This document shows positions 18,442-25,837 of a stretch of DNA of 64,000 bases, in pieces. Below the pieces are notes generated by a model. It did not search any database and was not told the DNA's origin. It saw only the letters and a list, made by a program, of their open reading frames with translations. The first letter of the stretch is position 1, and every line of letters starts with the position of its first letter. Source of the stretch: Niveispirillum irakense DSM 11586 (GTDB taxonomy: Bacteria; Pseudomonadota; Alphaproteobacteria; Azospirillales; Azospirillaceae); contig NZ_KE386933.1 of NCBI RefSeq assembly GCF_000429645.1, forward strand, positions 631,711-695,710, read 5' to 3'. A program made the translations under genes and the position numbers.

Positions 18442-19754
18442 AGGCCCTCACCGACCGCATGTCCTATTCCATCTTCGCGGTGCTGGTCGGTGGTATCCTG
18501 CTGTCCCAGGCCATCGCGCTGGGTCTTTACCGCTCTGACCGGGCGGAGGCGGTGGCCGATGCGGAGGGCGGGCAGTTGGCGAACTGTCTGGACGGTTTCG
18601 CCACCGCCATCGAGGAACAGCCGACGGATGTGCGTCTGGCGGTGCTGCGCTCCCTGAAGGAGCGGGAACTGACCGTGCGGACCAGCGCCGGCCACAATGT
18701 CATGCTGGATGTGTACGAGCAGGCGCCCAAGGTGGAAGGCAAGCCGGAAATGTCGCCGGCCGTTTCCATCCCGCCTTTCGGCATGCCCGTGCCGCCGCCG
18801 CCGGCCCCGTCGGTCATTGAAGTGTCGCGCCAGTTGAAGGACGGCACCTGGATGAAATTCCATGCGCCGGTAACCCCCACCGACGCGCTGCGGGAACCGG
18901 GCTTCATCGCGTCGTTGGCCGGCAGTGCCGCCGTGGCGATTTTACTATCAGCCTGGGTCCTGGGCTTCACCACCAGGCCGCTGCGCCGCTTTGCCGCCGC
19001 CGCCAACCGGCTGGGCGTGGATATGAACGCGCCCTCCCTGGAAGAGGCCGGCCCGCGTGAGGTTCGGCTGGCCGCCGCTGCCTTCAACAAGATGCAGCGC
19101 CGCCTGCGGGCCTTTGTGGAGGACCGCACCCGCATGCTGGCGGCCGTCAGTCACGATCTGCGTACGCCGCTGACCCGCCTGCGTTTGCGCGCCGAATTCA
19201 TCGATGATGATGCCGTGCGCGAGAAGATGCTGGATGATCTGGAGGAGATGCAGGCGATGATCGGCTCCACCCTGGCCTTTGCCCGTGACGAGGCGGCGAA
19301 GGAGACGATGGAGCGCCTGGAACTGAACGCCATGCTGGACCGGCTGGGAGAGGATATGCGCGAGGCCGGCAACCCGGTCACCGTCACGCCCGCACCGTTC
19401 GCCGTGCCCATCATGGGGCGCCGCATGGGCCTGCGCCGCGCCATCGGCAACCTGATGGAAAATGCCGTCAAATATGGCCGCAGTGCGGAGGTGGCGCTGG
19501 CCATCACGGGTGAGAATGTCACCATCACCATCGACGATCGCGGTCCCGGCATCCCGGAAACGGAATTCGACAATGTATTCCGCCCCTTCTTCCGCCTGGA
19601 AGGGTCGCGCTCCCGCGATACCGGCGGCACTGGCCTGGGCCTGTCCGTCGCCAATGACGTGATCCGCGCCCATGGTGGGGAGATCGGGTTACAGAACCGG
19701 CCGGAAGGCGGCTTGCGGGTGACGGTCACCCTGCCGATGCTGGCGGAGGGGTGA
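18438..19754 (+). CDS. EnvZ/RstB-like sensor histidine kinase
   Basis: 438 residues. Membrane segments are at about 10-31 and 156-176, enclosing a periplasmic domain of about 125 residues with a proline-rich patch (111-124). HAMP (177-230) leads to the dimerisation helix with His239 in SHDLRTPL. The ATP-binding boxes are NLMENAVKYG (N), DDRGPGIP (G1) and GGTGLGLS (G2). It pairs with the response regulator through a four-base overlap. The periplasmic domain suggests an envelope signal. Confidence 0.93.
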   Translation: MKALTDRMSYSIFAVLVGGILLSQAIALGLYRSDRAEAVADAEGGQLANCLDGFATAIEEQPTDVRLAVLRSLKERELTVRTSAGHNVMLDVYEQAPKVEGKPEMSPAVSIPPFGMPVPPPPAPSVIEVSRQLKDGTWMKFHAPVTPTDALREPGFIASLAGSAAVAILLSAWVLGFTTRPLRRFAAAANRLGVDMNAPSLEEAGPREVRLAAAAFNKMQRRLRAFVEDRTRMLAAVSHDLRTPLTRLRLRAEFIDDDAVREKMLDDLEEMQAMIGSTLAFARDEAAKETMERLELNAMLDRLGEDMREAGNPVTVTPAPFAVPIMGRRMGLRRAIGNLMENAVKYGRSAEVALAITGENVTITIDDRGPGIPETEFDNVFRPFFRLEGSRSRDTGGTGLGLSVANDVIRAHGGEIGLQNRPEGGLRVTVTLPMLAEG

Positions 19755-19778
19755 AGCGGACATGGGAGTGAACCGGGC

Positions 19779-20084
19779 TTATGTCGGGAAACCATCTTCC
19801 AGATTTTGCCCGCCGTAAAAAACACCTTCGATCAGCACGGTGGTTGCCGTGATGGTGAAAGCGATGGTGGTTCGCCGTTCAAAGCCGATGATGCGCAGAC
19901 CCGTTAATATATCGTCACGTCTGTGACCCCGTTCCGGAAATAGCGCCAAGCCCTCGCAATATTGGATGAGGCGGTTGAGATAATTATCAGCACGCATGTC
20001 GCCGCCTTGGGCGGAGATGTAATCATACAGTCTCTCGACCTGCCGCTCTGCCGCCGCCGTGAAAATCACAGTGCGCTGGGTCAT
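19779..20084 (-). CDS. parE: ParE/RelE-family toxin
   Basis: 101 residues. The pattern VIFTAAAERQVERLYDYI at the start, a central FPERGHRRDD and RIIGFERRTTIAFTI fit ParE/RelE toxins. ParE members poison gyrase. The ATG overlaps the antitoxin stop by four bases, the usual antitoxin-first order. Whether it targets gyrase or mRNA cannot be read from sequence. Confidence 0.88.
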   Translation of the reverse strand: MTQRTVIFTAAAERQVERLYDYISAQGGDMRADNYLNRLIQYCEGLALFPERGHRRDDILTGLRIIGFERRTTIAFTITATTVLIEGVFYGGQNLEDGFPT

Positions 20085-20344
20085 GCCGTCCGGCGCGCCT
20101 TCAGCCTTGCTAAGACCTGATCGGCGGGAACCCCCGTCTCTGGTTCAGCCACATGCGCCATATGGCCGGTCACGACCTCCTCTTTCAGCCAGCGTTCCAC
20201 GGCCGCGTCACGCTCCATAAGCGCGCGGATACCGTCCCGCATGACTTCGCTGACTGAAGCGTAAGCGCCGGATTGAATTTTCCGTTCAACCATTTCTGCC
20301 ATTTCCAACGGCAGAGTGATGCTGAATTGCTGGGTGGTTCGCAT
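20081..20344 (-). CDS. parD: ParD/CopG-family antitoxin
   Basis: 87 residues from the ATG at 20344, which places GGA nine bases upstream; the ATG at 20350 would be too close to it. The N-terminal ribbon-helix-helix (QQFSITLPLEMAEMVERKI, SVSEVMRDGIRAL) binds DNA and the C-terminal half wraps the toxin. It probably autorepresses the pair. The module sits between the two-component system and serC, on the opposite strand to both. Confidence 0.88.
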   Translation of the reverse strand: MRTTQQFSITLPLEMAEMVERKIQSGAYASVSEVMRDGIRALMERDAAVERWLKEEVVTGHMAHVAEPETGVPADQVLARLKARRTA

Positions 20345-20433
20345 CGTCATCTTTCCGTGTGATGGGATTAAATCCTATTCAATCCTATGCCAGGATCAAT
20401 CCCATAATTTTCCCGTAACATTCTTTCCTCTGC

Positions 20434-20555
20434 GCCCTGTGCAGGGCAGAAATCGAACAAGCGGCCCCCTCAATGTCATTGACGGCAACCCGGTCCTTCC
20501 ATAGCTTCAGCGGCGGGTCACATCCCCCCAACGGGATGCTACTATTCTGGAAGGA
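20434..20555 (+). promoter_or_regulatory. Candidate structured leader of serC that can sequester its ribosome binding site
   Basis: TCCTTCCA at 20494-20501 is the exact complement of TGGAAGGA at 20548-20555, which contains the serC Shine-Dalgarno. Between them is a hairpin CATCCC(20521-20526)/GGGATG(20533-20538). ACCCG (20488-20492) can pair with CGGGT (20514-20518), which would put the anti-SD in a loop, a pseudoknot-like layout. An upstream hairpin GCCCT/AGGGC is at 20434-20447. A conserved serC leader motif is known in Alphaproteobacteria; I could not confirm a match. Confidence 0.4.
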
Positions 20556-20564
20556 ATAGCCATA

Positions 20565-21719
20565 ATGGCTGCGCCGAAGCCGGGCAATCGCCCCGCCAAT
20601 CCGCAATTCTCGTCCGGCCCCTGCGCCAAGCGCCCCGGCTGGTCGATCGACGCCTTGAAGGGCGCCCTGACGGGCCGCTCGCACCGCTCCAAGCCCGGCA
20701 AGGCCAAGCTGGAGCAGGTGATTAATCTCTCCAAAGAAATTCTGGGCATCCCCGCCGATTACCGGCTGGGCATTGTTCCCGCCTCCGACACGGGCGCCGT
20801 TGAAATGGCGCTGTGGTCGCTGCTGGGTGCCCGTGGCGTTGATATGCTGGCCTGGGAATCCTTCGGCAAGGATTGGGTCACCGACGTCGTCAAGCAGTTG
20901 AAGCTGGATGCCCGGTCCCTCACCGCCGGCTATGGCAAGCTGCCGGACCTTTCCACGGTGGATTTCTCCCGTGATGTGGTCTTCACCTGGAATGGCACCA
21001 CCTCGGGTGTCCGCGTTGCCAATGGCGACTGGATCCCGGCTGACCGCGAAGGCCTGACGATCTGCGATGCCACCTCGGCCGCGTTCGCCATGGACCTGCC
21101 TTGGGACAAGCTGGATGTCGTCACCTGGTCCTGGCAAAAGGTGCTGGGCGGTGAAGCGGCGCACGGCATGCTGGCGCTCTCCCCCCGCGCTGTGGAACGG
21201 CTGCTGAGCTATACGCCGGCCTGGCCGATGCCGAAGATTTTCCGTATGGCCAGCAATGGCAAGCTGTCGGAAGGCATCTTCAAGGGTGAGACGATCAACA
21301 CCCCCTCCATGATCGCCGTGGAAGATGCGCTGGATGGCCTGAACTGGGCCAAGTCCGTCGGGGGCCTGGAAGGGCTGATCGGCCGGTCGGAAGCCAATCT
21401 GAAGGCCGTTGCCGACTGGGTTGCCAAGACCGACTGGGTGGATTTCCTGGCGGAGACGGCGGATAGCCGTTCCTGCACCTCCATCTGCCTGAAGATCGTC
21501 GACCCCTGGGCGACGGAACAGCCGGCAGAAGCGCAGGCCGAGATCGCCAAGAAGCTGACTTCTCTGCTGGAGAAGGAAGGCGTGGCTTTGGATGCCGGTT
21601 CTTACCGCGATGCGCCTCCGGGTATTCGTATCTGGGGCGGCGCTACGGTTGAGAATGCCGATATCGTGGCCTTGCTGCCCTGGCTGGATTGGGCCTACGC
21701 CACCGTCAAGGCCGGCTGA
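20565..21719 (+). CDS. serC: Phosphoserine aminotransferase (alphaproteobacterial type)
   Basis: 384 residues. It begins with [17 protein letters not shown], typical of the alphaproteobacterial SerC clade. The PLP lysine is in [13 protein letters not shown] (Lys192). It converts 3-phosphohydroxypyruvate and glutamate to phosphoserine. The Shine-Dalgarno GGAAGGA is nine bases before the ATG and lies inside the candidate leader structure. serA follows at 22200 after a small membrane-protein gene, so two serine-synthesis enzymes are together. Confidence 0.96.
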   Translation: MAAPKPGNRPANPQFSSGPCAKRPGWSIDALKGALTGRSHRSKPGKAKLEQVINLSKEILGIPADYRLGIVPASDTGAVEMALWSLLGARGVDMLAWESFGKDWVTDVVKQLKLDARSLTAGYGKLPDLSTVDFSRDVVFTWNGTTSGVRVANGDWIPADREGLTICDATSAAFAMDLPWDKLDVVTWSWQKVLGGEAAHGMLALSPRAVERLLSYTPAWPMPKIFRMASNGKLSEGIFKGETINTPSMIAVEDALDGLNWAKSVGGLEGLIGRSEANLKAVADWVAKTDWVDFLAETADSRSCTSICLKIVDPWATEQPAEAQAEIAKKLTSLLEKEGVALDAGSYRDAPPGIRIWGGATVENADIVALLPWLDWAYATVKAG

Positions 21720-21813
21720 TCGGCTGATTTGATAAGCGACATCCCCCGCTTGGTTCCGGCCGGCGGGGGAGGGACATCGGGGCCGGAAGTCACTTCGTCG
21801 ATCGCCGGCGCCC

Positions 21814-22167
21814 ATGCCCACACTCACTGCTTATCTCTGGCCGGTCCTGCTGCTGGTCGCTTCCAACATCTTCATGACCTTTGCCTGGTACGGGCATCTG
21901 AAGTTCAAGTCGGCACCCTTGATCACGGCCATCATGGTCAGTTGGGGCATCGCCTTCTTTGAATATTGCCTTCAGGTGCCGGCCAACCGGCTGGGTCACG
22001 CGGTCTATACGGCCCCGCAGCTGAAGATGATCCAGGAGGCGATCACGCTGACCGTGTTCGCCATCTTCTCCGCTTTCTGGCTTGGCGAATCCCTGCGCTG
22101 GAACGATTGGGTCGCGTTTCTGCTGATCGCCGCCGCCGTCTTCTTTTCCGTCCATGATTGGAGCTGA
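21814..22167 (+). CDS. DMT-like small membrane protein, DUF486 family
   Basis: 117 residues with four hydrophobic segments (about 6-24, 33-52, 70-90, 95-114). The start TAYLWPVLLLVASNIFMTFAW and the AWYGHLKFKSAP segment are characteristic of DUF486, a family related to small drug/metabolite transporters with no established substrate. It lies between serC and serA on the same strand, so it is probably in their operon, but nothing shows a serine function. Confidence 0.85.
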   Translation: MPTLTAYLWPVLLLVASNIFMTFAWYGHLKFKSAPLITAIMVSWGIAFFEYCLQVPANRLGHAVYTAPQLKMIQEAITLTVFAIFSAFWLGESLRWNDWVAFLLIAAAVFFSVHDWS

Positions 22168-22199
22168 CCCGCTCCTCGTCTGAGATTTCGGAGTCACCC

Positions 22200-23777
22200 A
22201 TGCCCAAGGTTCTTATTTCCGACAGCCTGAGCCCCCGCGCCGTTGAGATTTTCAAAGAGCGCGGCGTTGAGGTCGATGTGAAGGTCGGCCTGAAGCCGGA
22301 TGAGCTGAAGGCCATTATCGGCGAGTATGATGGTCTGGCCATCCGCTCGGCCACCAAGGTGACCAAGGATATCCTGGCTGCCGCCACCAACCTGAAGGTC
22401 GTTGGCCGCGCCGGTATCGGTGTTGACAATGTGGACATCCCCGCCGCCACCGCCCGTGGCGTGGTGGTGATGAACACCCCGTTCGGCAATTCCATCACCA
22501 CTGCCGAACATGCCATCGCCATGATGTTCGCGCTGGCCCGTGAAATCCCGGCCGCCAACGCCTCCACCCATGCCGGCAAGTGGGAAAAGAACCGCTTCAT
22601 GGGCGTGGAACTGTTCGGCAAGGTGCTGGGCGTCATCGGCTGCGGCAATATCGGCGGCATCGTCGCCGACCGCGCCATCGGCCTGAAGATGAAGGTCATC
22701 GCCTTCGACCCGTTCCTGTCCCCGGAACGCGCTACCGAAATCGGCGTGGAAAAGGTGGAACTGGAAGACCTGCTGAAGCGCGCCGACTTCATCACCCTGC
22801 ATACGCCGCTGACCGAGGCGACCAAGAACGTCCTGGACGCCAAGGCCCTGGCCAAGACCAAGAAGGGCGTGCGCATCATCAACTGCGCCCGTGGCGGCCT
22901 GATCGTGGAAGAGGCGCTGCAGGCAGCCATCGAAGCCGGCCATGTCGCCGGTGCCGCGCTGGACGTGTTCGCAGAGGAGCCGGCCAAGGCCCATCCTTTG
23001 TTCGGCAATGAGAAGGTGATTGCCACCCCGCACCTGGGTGCGTCCACCACCGAAGCGCAGGAAAATGTCGCCCTGCAGGTGGCCGAGCAGTTGGCCGATT
23101 ATCTGGTCAGTGGCGCCGTGGTCAACGCGCTGAACATGCCGTCCGTGTCGGCGGAAGATGCGCCGAAGCTGCGCCCCTACATGAAGCTGGCCGAACAGTT
23201 GGGCGGCTTTGCCGGTCAGATCACCGAAACCGGCATCAAGGCCGTGACCATCGAGTTTGAAGGTCAGGCCGCCGAGTTGAACACCCGCCCGCTGACCGCC
23301 ATCGTGCTGAAGGGCCTGCTGGGCCCGCTGATGGAATCGGTCAACATGGTCAACGCGCCGGTTATCGCCAAGGAGCGTGACATCAAGGTGAGCGAGACCA
23401 AGCGCGAAGTGGCTGGCGATTATCAGACCCTGGTGCGCGTCATCGTGCAGACCGAACAGCGCACCCGCTCTGTTGCCGGTACCCTGTTCGGCGGCGACAA
23501 GCCCCGTCTGGTGGAAATCGAGGAAGTGCCGGTCGAGGCGGAAGTCACCGACCATATGCTGTTCATCCGCAACGAGGACAAGCCGGGCTTCATCGGCAAG
23601 CTGGGCAGCACCCTGGGCGATGCTGGCGTGAATATCGCCACCTTCCACCTGGGCCGTACCGCGCCGGGCGCCAACGCCATCTGTCTGGTGTCGGTCGACC
23701 AGGCTGTGTCGGAAGAACTGCTGGGCAAGATCCAGGGCCTGCCGAGCGTGGTGCGCGTGAAGTCGCTGGATTTCTGA
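22200..23777 (+). CDS. serA: D-3-phosphoglycerate dehydrogenase
   Basis: 525 residues from the ATG at 22200, with GGAG seven bases upstream. The NAD-binding GCGNIG is at 147-152; the catalytic set Arg231 (ARGG), Glu260 and His278 (TPHLGAS) is present. After about 320 come an intervening ASB domain and a C-terminal ACT domain (about 455-525, MLFIRNEDKPGFIGKLG), the long form of the enzyme. It oxidises 3-phosphoglycerate in the first step of serine synthesis; the ACT domain suggests control by serine. Confidence 0.97.
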   Translation: MPKVLISDSLSPRAVEIFKERGVEVDVKVGLKPDELKAIIGEYDGLAIRSATKVTKDILAAATNLKVVGRAGIGVDNVDIPAATARGVVVMNTPFGNSITTAEHAIAMMFALAREIPAANASTHAGKWEKNRFMGVELFGKVLGVIGCGNIGGIVADRAIGLKMKVIAFDPFLSPERATEIGVEKVELEDLLKRADFITLHTPLTEATKNVLDAKALAKTKKGVRIINCARGGLIVEEALQAAIEAGHVAGAALDVFAEEPAKAHPLFGNEKVIATPHLGASTTEAQENVALQVAEQLADYLVSGAVVNALNMPSVSAEDAPKLRPYMKLAEQLGGFAGQITETGIKAVTIEFEGQAAELNTRPLTAIVLKGLLGPLMESVNMVNAPVIAKERDIKVSETKREVAGDYQTLVRVIVQTEQRTRSVAGTLFGGDKPRLVEIEEVPVEAEVTDHMLFIRNEDKPGFIGKLGSTLGDAGVNIATFHLGRTAPGANAICLVSVDQAVSEELLGKIQGLPSVVRVKSLDF

Positions 23778-23791
23778 TCCAGCTCAAGGAC

Positions 23792-23828
23792 GGGCACCTC
23801 TTAAGGAAACTATCCTTTGGGGGTGCCC
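23792..23828 (+). terminator. Stem-loop after serA
   Basis: GGGCACC (23792-23798) pairs with GGTGCCC (23822-23828), with an inner AAGGA/TCCTT pairing. It is 15 bases past the serA stop. No T-run follows, so it may end or stabilise the transcript in a Rho-assisted way. Confidence 0.5.
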
Positions 23829-23948
23829 CAGCCGGAAAATCGTCACGATGCGTCCGGCGGGATTGTGCTATGAATGGGAAACCCGGGGCGATCGGGTAAT
23901 GGATCGTTCAACCATTCAATCAACCCCTAAGACGCAAGGCCTTTGCAG

Positions 23949-24311
23949 ATGAAGTACGGCAGCGAATCGAGCAATTTCTCCGGCGCCGGCAAGAGCGAGG
24001 TTTCCTCCGCCCTGCAGGAAATCAGCCGCGAACTGGAAGGTCTTCGCACCGAGATCGAGAAGGTGGGCACCGTTGCCCAGCAGATCGACGCCATCGCCAA
24101 GCAGACCAACCTGCTGGCGCTGAACGCCACGATCGAAGCCGCCCGTGCGGGTGAAGCCGGTAAGGGCTTTGCCGTCGTGGCCGGTGAGGTGAAGAACCTG
24201 TCCGGTCAGACCGCTGCCGCTACGGCTGAAATCTCTGCGGTGCTGCAGAGCCTGACCAAGCGCACCCAGCATCTGGGCCAGCTTGTCGAACGGGCAATCA
24301 GCAACGCCTGA
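23949..24311 (+). CDS. Short soluble MCP signalling-domain protein
   Basis: 120 residues from the ATG at 23949. Nearly the whole protein is the conserved tip of a chemoreceptor signalling hairpin: [20 protein letters not shown], then [20 protein letters not shown] (about 46-85). There is no membrane segment, ligand domain or HAMP, and the flanking helices are far shorter than in a receptor. It could still bind CheA/CheW or insert in receptor arrays. It has its own 5' spacer and a downstream hairpin, so it looks like a complete gene. Confidence 0.8.
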   Translation: MKYGSESSNFSGAGKSEVSSALQEISRELEGLRTEIEKVGTVAQQIDAIAKQTNLLALNATIEAARAGEAGKGFAVVAGEVKNLSGQTAAATAEISAVLQSLTKRTQHLGQLVERAISNA

Positions 24312-24338
24312 TCCGGCGTTCCAAACGCTTGACGCGCA

Positions 24339-24369
24339 GGGGCGGCACCAGCCACGGTGCCGCCCCTTT
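24339..24369 (+). terminator. Terminator-like hairpin after the MCP-tip gene
   Basis: GGGGCGGCACC (24339-24349) and GGTGCCGCCCC (24356-24366) form a perfect 11-base stem with a six-base loop, followed by TTT. Confidence 0.65.
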
Positions 24370-24419
24370 GCCATTTCGGGTCCCGACGCGGCCTGCCCAT
24401 GATTGACGGAAACAAATCC

Positions 24420-25634
24420 ATGTCCGACCGCCCCTTCATCATTATCGGTGCCGGTCCGGCCGGGTTGATGGCGGCGGAAACCATCGCGGCCAGCGGCAGG
24501 CCAGTGCAGATTTATGACGCGATGCCCTCGCCGGCCCGCAAGCTGCTGATTGCCGGGCGGGGGGGATTGAACATCACCCATAGCGAACCCCTCGACCGGT
24601 TCATCAGCCGCTATGGCGCGGCGCGGCCCCTGTTTGATCGGTTGGTGCGGGCCTTCACACCGGCGGACCTGCGGGCCTGGTGCCATGGTTTGGGTGTGGA
24701 GACGTTCGTTGGGTCGTCGGGGCGGGTTTTCCCCAACAGTTTCAAGGCCAGCACCCTGCTGCGGGCCTGGCTGAAGCGGCTGGAAGGGCAGGGGGTGCGC
24801 CTGTTCACCCGTCACCGCTGGACCGGCTGGGATGCGGATGGGGCATTGACCTTCGATAGTCCCGCCGGTCCGGTCCGGGTAAGCGACGCAGCCGCGACGC
24901 TGCTGGCGCTGGGCGGGGCCAGTTGGCCGCGCCTGGGCTCGGATGGCGGCTGGACATCGATTCTCAAGGAACGCGGTGTGCCGCTGGCACCGTTCCGGCC
25001 GTCCAACAGTGGCTTTGATATCGCCTGGACGCCCGGCTTTCTGGAACGGGCGGAAGGCCAGCCCTTGAAGCGAATCGCAGTCAGTTTCGCGGGGCGCACG
25101 GTGCCGGGGGAACTGGTGGTGACGCGCAGCGGGCTGGAGGGCGGGGCCCTTTACGCCCTGTCCGCCCCATTGCGTGAGGCGATTGACCGGGAAGGACAAG
25201 CCCTTCTGCATCTGGACCTGAAGCCGGACATGAATTGGGCGCAGGTGCAGAACCGTCTGGCCCGCGTACCGCCGGCGGACAGTCTGCCCAACCGCTTGCG
25301 CAAGGCGCTTTCACTCTCCCCGCCCATGGCGCCGCTGGTGCGGGAATTTGCTGGCGACGCGGATTTGAACCGGTCCACCGTGCTGGCGGGGCTGGTCAAG
25401 GCGCTGCCCGTCACCGTGACCGGCATGCGCGGGCTGGACCGCGCCATATCCAGTGCTGGCGGTATTAAGCTGGCGGCCCTGGACGAGAAACTGATGTTGG
25501 GTGACCTGCCGGGCGTCTTCGCCTGCGGGGAGATGCTGGATTGGGAGGCGCCAACCGGGGGCTATCTGCTCCAGGGCTGTTATGCCAGCGGCCGCGCGGC
25601 CGCACGGGGGGCGTTGGCCTGGACGGGCGCGTAA
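24420..25634 (+). CDS. BaiN/HI0933-like flavoprotein (NAD(P)/FAD-dependent oxidoreductase)
   Basis: 404 residues from the ATG at 24420. The FAD-binding GAGPAG is at 10-15, followed by an ARKLLIAGRGGLNITHSE segment with the GGxN(I/L)T motif that marks the HI0933/YhiN family. The C-terminus has GGIKLAALDEKLM and GEMLDWEAPTGGYLLQG, the second FAD contact. The reaction is unknown; family members are FAD-dependent and one gut homologue was linked to bile-acid reduction. A strong hairpin follows at 25645-25677. Confidence 0.86.
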   Translation: MSDRPFIIIGAGPAGLMAAETIAASGRPVQIYDAMPSPARKLLIAGRGGLNITHSEPLDRFISRYGAARPLFDRLVRAFTPADLRAWCHGLGVETFVGSSGRVFPNSFKASTLLRAWLKRLEGQGVRLFTRHRWTGWDADGALTFDSPAGPVRVSDAAATLLALGGASWPRLGSDGGWTSILKERGVPLAPFRPSNSGFDIAWTPGFLERAEGQPLKRIAVSFAGRTVPGELVVTRSGLEGGALYALSAPLREAIDREGQALLHLDLKPDMNWAQVQNRLARVPPADSLPNRLRKALSLSPPMAPLVREFAGDADLNRSTVLAGLVKALPVTVTGMRGLDRAISSAGGIKLAALDEKLMLGDLPGVFACGEMLDWEAPTGGYLLQGCYASGRAAARGALAWTGA

Positions 25635-25644
25635 TACCGACCGG

Positions 25645-25677
25645 CACGGATTGGAAGCAACGGTGCTAATCCGTGCG
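25645..25677 (+). terminator. Two-part hairpin downstream of the flavoprotein gene
   Basis: GCACGGATT (25645-25653) pairs perfectly with AATCCGTGC (25669-25677), enclosing AGCA/TGCT around an ACGG loop. It starts 11 bases past the stop codon. There is no T-run, so a structural or weak terminator role is inferred. Confidence 0.45.
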
Positions 25678-25737
25678 CAGGGCCCAAGTGACGACATGCG
25701 CCGATTACAGCGTGATGCAAAATGGCATCAGTAGTTA

Positions 25738-25761
25738 CAAATGAGAATGCGTGTCAGTCAT
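25738..25761. promoter_or_regulatory. Possible iron-regulator (Fur-like) site before the TonB receptor
   Basis: AAATGAGAATGC about 90 bases before the receptor start resembles one half of a Fur box; the other half (GTCAGTCAT) matches poorly. TonB receptors are often iron-controlled, which is the main reason to list it. Confidence 0.25.
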
Positions 25762-25837
25762 AAAAACTTGGCCCGTGCGACTGCCCTGGTTAATAAGAGG
25801 CACTTGCAGTTGGTTTCTAAATAAAAAAGGTACAACC

